Assembly: GCF_001544975.2 (NCBI RefSeq)
Contig: NZ_FCOG02000002.1
Location: forward strand, 1 to 64,000
From: Caballeronia arationis
Lineage (GTDB): Bacteria > Pseudomonadota > Gammaproteobacteria > Burkholderiales > Burkholderiaceae
DNA length: 64,000 bases
Direction of reading: 5' to 3'
The notes under the pieces are model-generated. The model ran no database searches, was not told where the DNA came from, and saw only the letters and a program-made list of their open reading frames with translations. The translations under genes and the position numbers were made by a program. This document shows positions 1-7,137 of the stretch, in pieces; position 1 is the stretch's first letter, and the number at the start of each line of letters is the position of its first letter.

Positions 1-140
1 CGGGCGCTGGTGAACTCGATCGCCAGCCGATACGTCTCGCTGATCGCCTCGCGTCCTTCGAACGACAACACCGAGAACGGCGCCGGCTGCTTCGCGACAC
101 GCAGGCTGTACCCTTGCGTCGGCATCGTCAACGAACCCAT
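1..140 (-). CDS. vgrG: VgrG (TssI) T6SS spike protein, N-terminal fragment
   Basis: Leftward gene cut by the window edge; only about 46 codons are visible. The reading from the ATG at 140-138 contains FSVLSFEGREAISETYRL, which matches the opening of the VgrG/gp27-like fold (typically L-x-F-x-G-x-E-x-L-S-x-P-Y). VgrG trimers form the spike at the tip of the Hcp tube and carry effectors. The start lies 3 nt after the tssC stop, so it is probably translated from the same mRNA as tssB and tssC. The C-terminal domain and any fused effector lie outside the window. The family call rests on a short stretch. Confidence 0.75.
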   Translation of the reverse strand, partial: MGSLTMPTQGYSLRVAKQPAPFSVLSFEGREAISETYRLAIEFTSA

Positions 141-143
141 CGC

Positions 144-1696
144 TCAGCCCTTCGCCTTCGGCATCTGCGACACCAGCGACAAGCCAATATCCATCCCTTC
201 GACCTGGAAGTGCGGAATGATGACAAGCTTGATGCGGAAGAATCCCGGGTTGTCCTCGATGTCTTCCACCGTCACCTTCGCCTCGCGCAGCGGATGTGAG
301 GCTTGCAGGTCGTCACCCGCATCGGTCATCTCGGTGACGAGGTTCTTGATCCAGTTGTTCAGTTCCATCTCGAGCAGCCGCCGGTCCTTGGTCGTGCCGA
401 TGTTCTCGCGCTGAATCAGCTTCAGGTAATGCGCGATACGCGAAAGCAGGAAGATGTACGGCAGACGTGCATTGATACGGCTGTTCGCGGTCGCTTCCCT
501 GGTGTCGTACAGCGCGGGCTTTTGCGCCGAATTCGCCGAGAAGAAGCACGCGAAATCGTGGTTCTTGTAGAACGACAACGGAATGAAGCCGAGATTGGCG
601 AACTCGAATTCACGTGTCTCGGGAATCAGTACTTCGGTCGGGATCTTCGGCTGGTAGCCCGTGCCGAGGTCATACAGATGCACAGGCAGATCGTCGACCT
701 TGCCGCCCGCCTGCGGACCGCGAATCTGCACGCACCAGGCGTTCTTGATGAAGCTATTGACCATGTTCGCAGCGAACGCGAACGAGGCGTTGACCCACAG
801 ATAGCGGTTGTGATCGGTGCCTTTCACCGCCTCCTGATAATTGAAGCCACGCACCGGCGTCGTATCCGGCCCATAAGGCAGGCGGCCGAGCACACGTGGC
901 ATCGTCAGGCCGATATAGCGTGCATCGTCGGTATCGCGGAAGCTCTTCCATTTGATGTACTCGGCGCGATCGAAGTAATTGCCGATATCCTGGATCGCGG
1001 CCACCTCTTCCATCGTTTCCTTGCCGAAGAACCTCGGCCCGACCGAACCGATGAACGGCATGTGCGCGGAAGCGGCCACCTTCGAGTATTTCGCAGCAAC
1101 GCAATATCCTGCGGCGAGTTGGCGAACTCGAAGCTCGAAATGATCGAACCGATCGGCTCACCGCCTGGCGTGTCGTATTCCTGGATGTACGTGTGGCGAT
1201 ACAAGCCGCTCTGGATTACCTCGGGCGTGTCCTCGAAGTCCTGCTGCAGCGCTTCCTTCGAGCAATCGAGCACTTCGATCTTGATGTTCTTGCGGAAGTC
1301 GGTGCGATCGACCAGGAACTTGAGTCCGCGCCACGCCGATTCGATTTGCTGGAACTGCTCCGAATGCATGACCGCGTCGAGCTGGCGGCTGATCTTCTGA
1401 TCGAGCGTATCGATATGAAAGTCGAGCAGCGATTTGTCGAGCCGATCGACCGGCCGGGTCGACTCTTCCACCATCTTCAGAAACACGCTCGCCGCGCGCG
1501 CGAGACGCTCGTCGCTCGGCGCTTCGGCGAGTGCGTCGTTGTCCTGGAATGCTTCGAGCGGACGCGCGCTGTCGACGGGTTTCAGGTTGATCTTTTCGAA
1601 GAGCGTCGCATAGACGCTGCGGCCGTCGTGCTCGAGCCTGGTGGTGATCGTCTCGGCGGTAGGGGCGCCGAGCTGCCGGGTTTCGTTGCGTGCCAT
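144..1696 (-). CDS. tssC: TssC (VipB) T6SS sheath large subunit, frame broken at about 1086
   Basis: Large subunit of the contractile sheath; it assembles with TssB around the Hcp tube. The start ATG at 1696 is preceded by AGGAAGA. The N-terminal half (about 200 codons) contains AWRGLKFLVDRTDFRKNI. The C-terminal half has FIGSVGPRFFGK, the region around NRYLWVNASFAFA, and a conserved C-terminal region. At 1086-1087 one codon has only two bases: the reading goes LLRNT then out of frame, while the other frame resumes with SKVAASAHMPF. A single missing base explains this, and the repaired product is about 517 aa, normal for the family. As written the gene would give a truncated protein. tssB lies 58 nt upstream. 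Confidence 0.88.
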
Positions 1697-1754
1697 GGTC
1701 TTCCTGTCGTGCGTGCGGTGTACGTATTGGGTCGAATGAGCGGTGAACGCGCGC

Positions 1755-2270
1755 TCAGGCGTGACCCGCTGGCGGCGTGCTGGTCGTGCCGATCTTCCCC
1801 AGATCGGCGCGCAGGCTCTCGGACAGCGCGGGGTTCTTGACGATCTTCTCCAGCTCGCGCCGGAACGTGCTGTTGTCGAGCAGGTTCGATTTGAGGTCGC
1901 GCAGCAGATTGCGTGTGGCGAGCAGCGCCTGCAATTCGGGAATCTGGCGGGCCACCTGCTCCGGCTCAAAGTCCTTCATCGACTTGAAGTTCAGCGCCAC
2001 GGTGGTGTCCGACCCGTCACCGGCCAGCGTGTTTTCCACGTTGATCCTGGACTGCGGATTCAACTTGGCAAGCACGGCATCGAAGTTGTGCTTGTTGACA
2101 TCGATCTTCTTGCGCTCGGCGAGCGCGCCCGTTGCCTGGCCCGCGCTGTAGTCGCCCATCACCAGCAATTTCAGCGGCAACTCGACGCGCTTTTGCGCGC
2201 CGCCCGTATGCAGATCCAGCGAAATATTGACGCGGGACTTCGGAATCTCTCTCTGAAAGCTTTCTGACAT
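1755..2270 (-). CDS. tssB: TssB (VipA) T6SS sheath small subunit
   Basis: Small sheath subunit, about 171 aa, partner of TssC. I chose the ATG at 2270 (MSESFQREIPKSRVNI) because this is the usual VipA N terminus and it follows a GGAAGAG ribosome site; an upstream in-frame ATG at 2336 lacks both. Family hallmarks are LPLKLLVMGDYS near the N terminus, followed by a segment on radial assembly (FDAVLAKLNPQ) and FKSMKDFEPEQVARQIPEL. It is the first gene of the leftward T6SS arm, with tssC 58 nt downstream. A plausible sigma-70 promoter lies about 150 nt upstream. Confidence 0.95.
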   Translation of the reverse strand: MSESFQREIPKSRVNISLDLHTGGAQKRVELPLKLLVMGDYSAGQATGALAERKKIDVNKHNFDAVLAKLNPQSRINVENTLAGDGSDTTVALNFKSMKDFEPEQVARQIPELQALLATRNLLRDLKSNLLDNSTFRRELEKIVKNPALSESLRADLGKIGTTSTPPAGHA

Positions 2271-2420
2271 GGTTTCGCTCTTCCTTAATCGATGGTTGTA
2301 CGACACGCAGATGACGTCACCACAAATCACGGCCATGCGGGGTGAAAGCGTTCGATATTCCGTCGCTTTAATAGGCCTGCCTCGCCGTGAAATCAGCTGT
2401 TGCGCCGTTTTTTGTTTTTT

Positions 2421-2450
2421 ATTACATCAGGCAGAGCGAACTCTCGTCAA
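2421..2450 (-). promoter_or_regulatory. Candidate sigma-70 promoter for tssB
   Basis: On the minus strand TTGACG (2450-2445) and TGTAAT (2426-2421) each match the consensus at five of six positions, with an 18-nt spacer. This places transcription start near 2414 and leaves a leader of roughly 145 nt before tssB. It is read from sequence only. Confidence 0.4.
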
Positions 2451-2611
2451 GAGATTAAGTGGAAATTATATTGAGATAAATCGGTGAGATTATGAGATCG
2501 CGTCGGCAATGGCTAAAGCGCCTAAGGGTTTGAGCATTCAGCGCGGCCACCAATCGCTGCGACGCCCGCTCGACAGGCCTCCGAGCGATTTCCTATACAT
2601 ATGGAGTATTT

Positions 2612-2627
2612 TCAGAGATATCTCTGA
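2612..2627. promoter_or_regulatory. Perfect 16-nt palindrome upstream of tssK
   Basis: TCAGAGATATCTCTGA is its own reverse complement, and lies 142 nt before the tssK start in the T6SS divergent region. There is no loop and no T-run, so it looks like a dimer-binding operator rather than a terminator. The binding protein is unknown. Confidence 0.45.
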
Positions 2628-2665
2628 CGGCCTTACTCAGGAAATAAGAAAGCCGAATATGAAGA

Positions 2666-2707
2666 GTCACGTCAAACTAAAAGGATCATCTCAATAATAG
2701 ACGTGAC
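2666..2707. promoter_or_regulatory. Inverted repeat GTCACGTC/GACGTGAC upstream of tssK
   Basis: Perfect 8-bp arms at 2666-2673 and 2700-2707 are separated by 26 nt, 61-103 nt upstream of tssK. The spacing suits two operator half-sites or a long-loop hairpin in the tssK leader. Each arm has an ACGT core. Confidence 0.4.
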
Positions 2708-2768
2708 GGTATGCTTCGTGTTTAAAATGCCGAACACCTGACAAACTCAAAATAGACAAATAATCGTT

Positions 2769-4118
2769 ATGCGGATTTTCAAGCCGCTCTGGCACGAGGG
2801 GGTGATCCTCACGCCTCAGCATTTTCAACAGCAGGAACAATGGCTTAATGTCGCACATCGACAATTCGCCTCGCTTGCAATTGCCGAGCCGTGGGGAATC
2901 GTCGACGTAGAGCTTGAAGAAGAGTCGCTTGCCGCCGGCCGGCTCACGCTTTCGCGCCTGAAGCTGCGCCTGCCCGACGGCACGCTCATCGACTCGTCGG
3001 CGATCGATGTGCTGCCACATCCCCGCGATCTGTCGCGCGACCTTCAGCCCGAGGTGCAAAGCGTGACCGTCTTCGCCGCCCTGCCGCTTCTGAACGCCGA
3101 CGGCAGCAACTGCCGCTTCGACGACGAAACGCTGTCGCGCCCACGCCGATCCTTCCGCGAGTTCGTGGAAGTCCCTGATCTGAACGGCACCGGCGTCGAG
3201 GAACTGTCGGTCGAGCGCCACGCGGTTCATCTGCTTTTCGATTTCGAGCCGCAAGCGGATGACGTCGTATGTCCCATCGCGCGGCTCGTGCGCGGCGCGC
3301 GCGGCCAGTTTGAAGTCGACCGCGCTTTCGTGCCGCCATGTCTGACGCTCGCCGCGCACGGTCGTCATCGGGAGCGCATCGCGCGGCTGTCCGACATCCT
3401 GCTCGCGAAGAGCACGGCGCTCGCCGCACGGCGCAGCGAACGAATCGACCAGATCGCCGAGTTCGGTGTCGCCGACGTATCGCTTTTCTGGCTGCTTCAT
3501 TGCATTCATACGCACTGGCCGAAGCTGTCGTTTCTCGGCACGCATCCGAACCAGCCGCCCGAGCGTCTCTACGATGTGCTCGCCACGCTGGCCGGCGCGC
3601 TGATGACGTTTTCCACGGGCACGTCGCTCGCCGCCATCCCGCCCTACGAGCACGCGAGGCAAGACGAGATCTTCAGCACGCTCGAAGCGCTGATCCGCGA
3701 TCTGCTCGATGCGATCATCCCATCGCGCGCCATTCCGATCGGGCTCGTGCACAGGAGCGCGACCCTTTGGGCGGCCCAGTTCAAGGATGAGCGGCTGCTC
3801 GAAGGCGCGGACTATTACCTGTCGGTGAATGCCGCGCTGCCCGCGTTTCAGCTCGTCGAGCAGATTCCGAAGCTCTGCAAGATCGGCTCGCCCGACGATA
3901 TCGAGCACATCGTCAATTCGGCACTCGCGGGCATCCCGCTGAAGGCCGTGCAGCGCGTGCCGGCAGCAATACCCGTGCGCCTCGAAAACCAGTACTTCGC
4001 GCTCGATGCGAGCGATCCGGCGCACGCGCGCATGCTTGCCGCGCGCGCCTGCCCGTTGTATTTGCCGGCGTCGGTGCCGGAGGCATCGCTTGAGCTCTAT
4101 GCGGTGCTGACATCATGA
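2769..4118 (+). CDS. tssK: TssK T6SS baseplate protein
   Basis: TssK trimers link the baseplate to the TssJLM membrane complex. The 449-aa product opens with MRIFKPLWHEGVILTPQHFQQQ, the standard TssK start (PLWxEGxxLxPQHFQQQ). Further family features are the LPDGTLIDSSAID region and the C-terminal shell/head domain with IPKLCKIGSPDDIEHIVNSALAGIPL. Length is normal. No clear ribosome site is seen, but the N terminus is too well conserved to move the start. The stop overlaps the tssL start by 4 nt (ATGA). It is the first gene of the rightward arm. Confidence 0.95.
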   Translation: MRIFKPLWHEGVILTPQHFQQQEQWLNVAHRQFASLAIAEPWGIVDVELEEESLAAGRLTLSRLKLRLPDGTLIDSSAIDVLPHPRDLSRDLQPEVQSVTVFAALPLLNADGSNCRFDDETLSRPRRSFREFVEVPDLNGTGVEELSVERHAVHLLFDFEPQADDVVCPIARLVRGARGQFEVDRAFVPPCLTLAAHGRHRERIARLSDILLAKSTALAARRSERIDQIAEFGVADVSLFWLLHCIHTHWPKLSFLGTHPNQPPERLYDVLATLAGALMTFSTGTSLAAIPPYEHARQDEIFSTLEALIRDLLDAIIPSRAIPIGLVHRSATLWAAQFKDERLLEGADYYLSVNAALPAFQLVEQIPKLCKIGSPDDIEHIVNSALAGIPLKAVQRVPAAIPVRLENQYFALDASDPAHARMLAARACPLYLPASVPEASLELYAVLTS

Positions 4119-4798
4119 GCGAAGCGAGCATGATGCAAGCCGATCCCCCGACGATGCGCGCCTTGCTGCGCGACACTGCGCTGGAAGTGTCACTGCTCGC
4201 GCAAGGCGGGACCGCCGGATCCGTGCCGGACCTGCGCGCGCGGTGTCTGCAACTGGTGCAGGACTTCGACGCTGCGCTCGAAGCCCGGCAGGTTCCGCGC
4301 GATGTGAAAGAAGACGCCGTCCATGCGCAATGCGGGTTGCTCGACGAGATGGCGATGAAGCATCTTTCCGGTGTCGGACGCTCGCAATGGGACGAATATC
4401 CGCTGCAGGTCGAACGAGCGGGGAATCATCACGCCGGCGAGCAGGTCTACGAGCGTCTCACAGCGCGCATGCGGGAAACGCCGTCGAACATCGAACTGCT
4501 GGAGTGTTACGCCCCAATCCTCGGACTCGGATTCCGCGGGCGTTACGCGCGTGACGAGGGCCAGGGCGAGCGCGCTGCGCTGATCAAGGCGCTCAACGCG
4601 CAGATAGCAAAGGCGCGTCCGTCCGTCGAGCCGTCGTTCGTCATCGATTGCGGCGGCGGCAGGCGCTTTGACTGGATGCGTCAAGTGTCGCCGTGGGCGC
4701 TCGCAGGCGTCGCGTGCGTCGTGGCGGGTGTGATCTGGTTCGCCTGGGCGCAATCGCTCGATTCGCAGCTGGCGCACCTGCTGGCATCCAGACCGTGA
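4115..4798 (+). CDS. tssL: TssL (DotU/IcmH family) T6SS membrane protein
   Basis: Inner-membrane anchor component of T6SS, 227 aa. It has a cytoplasmic DotU-like helical hook domain (about residues 15-180; the HAQCGLLDEMAMKH and ECYAPILGLGFRGRY segments are family hallmarks) and a single C-terminal membrane helix (WALAGVACVVAGVIWFAWA) ending in a short periplasmic tail. It lacks the fused OmpA peptidoglycan-binding domain of longer TssL proteins; that function is probably provided by the next gene. Start overlaps tssK by ATGA. Its stop TGA (4796-4798) shares a base with the next ATG. Confidence 0.92.
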   Translation: MSEASMMQADPPTMRALLRDTALEVSLLAQGGTAGSVPDLRARCLQLVQDFDAALEARQVPRDVKEDAVHAQCGLLDEMAMKHLSGVGRSQWDEYPLQVERAGNHHAGEQVYERLTARMRETPSNIELLECYAPILGLGFRGRYARDEGQGERAALIKALNAQIAKARPSVEPSFVIDCGGGRRFDWMRQVSPWALAGVACVVAGVIWFAWAQSLDSQLAHLLASRP

Positions 4799-6487
4799 TG
4801 AACGCAATGGGCGTACCGAGTACCGGCCGCTTCCCCGCGTATCCGTTCCGCTCGCTGGTTGCGTTCGGCACGGTGCTCGCGGCGGGTGTCGTGCTCGCGG
4901 TGCTGCCGTTGAGTCGCGGCATCGCGTGGGGCGTGACGGGGGCAGTGTGCGCGGTGAGTGCGGCCCTGATCGGGTGGCACACGCTGCGCATGCGGCGCGC
5001 AGTCGAACAGAATACGGCGTCGTTATCGGCGCTCGGCAGATCTTCCGCCGTGGGCAACCTGCCGGTCGAGCTTCGCACGCGCATGCCGCTCGTGATCGTG
5101 CTGGGCGATGCTCTCGAACACGTCTTCGCGAACGGGCGAAGCGTGCATGTCGGTGCGGGCGCAATCTGGCTGCGCGCGGACCGGCCTCAGAAACTCGCTG
5201 AACTAGCACTCGCCCTCAAGGCGTGGCGCGGCGATCGCGCGCCAGATGCCGTCGTGCTGACGCTCACGCCCGACACCCATAGCCACGAATCGCTGACGCA
5301 GACACTGCGCGTGCACCGGCAAGCGCTCAGCGATACGGCTCGCCTGCTTGCTACACGAATGCCGGGCTATGTGGCCGTCTATCAGCGGCTCGCGCAAGAT
5401 GGCTGCCCGACGTCGGCCGATGCGCGCTGGTTCGGTTTGTCCGCCAGCGCACCGCTACGAGACGCGCGACCGTTCGACGCCGTCGTGCAAGCGGCCGAAG
5501 CCGAAGCGCGCGAGAAAGACGGCGAAGAGGCTGAACGACGCGCGGCGGGGCTCGCGTCGCTCATCGGCTGGACATGGCAGGTCGTCAACGACGTGCTGCA
5601 GGACCCGCGCCAGCCAGCATCGCCGTGGCCGCTGCACGGCGCAGCGTGGATCGATTGCGGACCGGCCACAAACCCTGCCTCGCCATGGCAAGCGCATCTG
5701 CGCTCGCGCACGCGTCTCGCTCCACCCGCACTCGCCGCATCGCCCACGCCCTGGCCGTTCCCCGAACCGCTCGTCGATGGCTGTCCGAAACGCGCGTGGG
5801 TACCGCCGCGTCTGCGCGCGCTCGCGCACGCCATTGCGATGCTCGCCTGCGCCGGCGCGCTCGCGTGCTGGGGCGCGGCCAAGAACAATCAGGCGTTGCT
5901 GAACCAGGTCGGGTCGAACCTCGCGCGCTTCTCGTCCACGCCCGCCGATCACGACACCGCGCGTCGCACGGCCCTCGTTGCGCTCACCACCGACCGCGAC
6001 CGGCTCGACCGCTACGAGCGCACCGGCATTCCGCTGCGTCTGAGTTTCGGGATGTATCGCGGAACGGCGCCGCTGCTGCCGCTCAATCGCGCAATCGCGT
6101 CGTACCAGCCGCCCGCCCCGCCACCGACCATCATCACGCTCGACAGCATGTCGCTCTTCGACAGCGGTCGCGCCCAGCTCAAGCCCGGTTCGACGCGCTC
6201 GCTCGTCGGCGCGCTGGAGATGATAAAGGCGCATCCGGGCAAGCGAATCCTCGTAGCGGGCCACACCGACAACCTTGGCGAGAGCGAGGGCAATCAGCGC
6301 CTCTCGGTCGCCCGCGCGAGCGCCGTGCGCGACTGGCTGATGGAAGCGGCCGCGACGCCCGCGTACGCATTCGCGATCCAGGGCCTACGGCGATACCCGC
6401 CCGATCGCGGATAACGACACGCCCGAAGGCCGCGCGCGCAATCGTCGCGTTGATATCACGCTGGTTCCGGACATTCCCGGAGCCTGA
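4798..6487 (+). CDS. T6SS-associated OmpA-domain membrane protein, frame broken at about 6384
   Basis: Probable cell-wall anchor of the T6SS membrane complex. Two N-terminal hydrophobic helices (about residues 16-35 and 43-60) precede a cytoplasmic-like region. A third helix near residue 350 leads to a TssM-like segment (LRLSFGMYRGTAPLLPLNRA) and a C-terminal OmpA peptidoglycan-binding domain (ILVAGHTDNLGESEGNQRLS). At 6384-6385 there is an extra C: the given frame ends RRYPPDRG at 6414. Skipping one base restores GYGDTRPIADNDTPEGRARN and RRVDITLVP, ending at TGA 6485-6487, which is the normal OmpA ending. Start ATG 4798 is coupled to the tssL stop. The repaired length is about 562 aa. Confidence 0.82.
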
Positions 6488-6493
6488 CATGCG

Positions 6494-6514
6494 CCCGGAA
6501 CAGAGGGCTCCGGG
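6494..6514 (+). other. Short hairpin upstream of hcp
   Basis: CCCGGA (6494-6499) pairs with TCCGGG (6509-6514) across a 9-nt loop, in the short gap between the OmpA-domain gene and hcp and just ahead of the hcp ribosome site. There is no T-run, so it is more likely a processing or stability element than a terminator. Confidence 0.35.
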
Positions 6515-6546
6515 ACTCTTGCTGCAACCACCAAGGAGAAAAAGAA

Positions 6547-7031
6547 ATGGCTATTCCGGCATACATGTGGATCAAGGACGACGGCGGCGCCGACATCAAG
6601 GGCTCGGTCACGGTCCATGGGCGCGAAGGCAGCGTCGAACTCGTCGAGTTCAATCACGGCGTCAACATTCCGACCGACGACAACACCGGCAAACTGACCG
6701 GCACGCGCGTGCATGCACCGATCACGTTCACGAAGGAAACCGACGCCTCGACGCCGTATCTCTACAAGGCCGTGACGAGCGGCCAGACACTGAAATCGAT
6801 CGAGATCAAGTGGTACAGGATCGACGACGCCGGCAAGGAAAAGGAGTACTTCAACACCAAGCTGGACAACGTGAAGGTCGTCGCGGTCAAGCCAAGATGC
6901 TCGACATCAAGAATCCGGCGTTCGAGAAACACAACCACCTCGAAGACATCGAACTGCGCTACGAGAAGATCACCTGGTCGTACAAGGACGGCAACATCAT
7001 CCACGCCGACAGCTGGAACGAGCGCTCTTAA
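6547..7031 (+). CDS. hcp: Hcp T6SS tube protein (TssD), frame broken at about 6891
   Basis: Hcp hexamers stack into the inner tube. The start MAIPAYMWIKDDGGADIKGS is a canonical Hcp opening and follows a strong AAGGAG site. The given frame runs off after KVVAVKP. Restoring one G in AAG(G)CC at 6891-6892 reads AKMLDIKNPAFEKHNHLE and on to WSYKDGNIIHADSWNE, the usual Hcp C-terminal end, with TAA at 7029-7031. The repaired length is 161 aa, normal. Hairpins lie on both sides of the gene. As written, the last third would be replaced by unrelated residues, which should destroy tube assembly. Confidence 0.9.
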
Positions 7032-7094
7032 ATCGTTTCCTTCGATGCTGGCGTAAGCCCGGCTGATCCATCGTCAGCAGGGTGCCAGCGTTTT

Positions 7095-7117
7095 GTCAGT
7101 CCGCCACGCGGACTGAC
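7095..7117 (+). terminator. Strong hairpin between hcp and tssH
   Basis: GTCAGTCCGC (7095-7104) pairs perfectly with GCGGACTGAC (7108-7117) around a 3-nt loop, followed by GTCCTTTCG rather than a clean T-run. It sits 20 nt before tssH. A partial terminator or a 3' stabilising stem for hcp mRNA would explain much higher Hcp than ClpV expression within one transcript. Confidence 0.5.
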
Positions 7118-7137
7118 GTCCTTTCGCCCTCTGCGCC

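Larger units (their letters stand above)
2271..2768. promoter_or_regulatory. Divergent T6SS control region between tssB and tssK
   Basis: About 500 nt without a supported gene, markedly AT-richer than the flanks, between the two divergent T6SS arms. It holds the tssB promoter candidate, a perfect 16-nt palindrome at 2612-2627, and an 8-bp inverted repeat with arms at 2666-2673 and 2700-2707. Low GC at a virulence-type locus is what H-NS-like silencers bind, and an H-NS gene lies at 34388; that link is inference. Confidence 0.6.

Noticed and set aside
2509..2697. 62-codon open frame in the T6SS spacer
   Set aside because: No ribosome site, no recognisable family and AT-rich promoter-like DNA; the palindromes lie inside or next to it.
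2785..2801. TGGCACGAGGGGGTGAT as a sigma-54 site near tssK
   Set aside because: It lies within the tssK coding sequence and lacks a proper -12 GC element.
5574..7031. Single open frame spanning the OmpA-domain gene end and hcp
   Set aside because: Out of frame for most of its length; it only captures the true ends of two genes because each carries a frame break.
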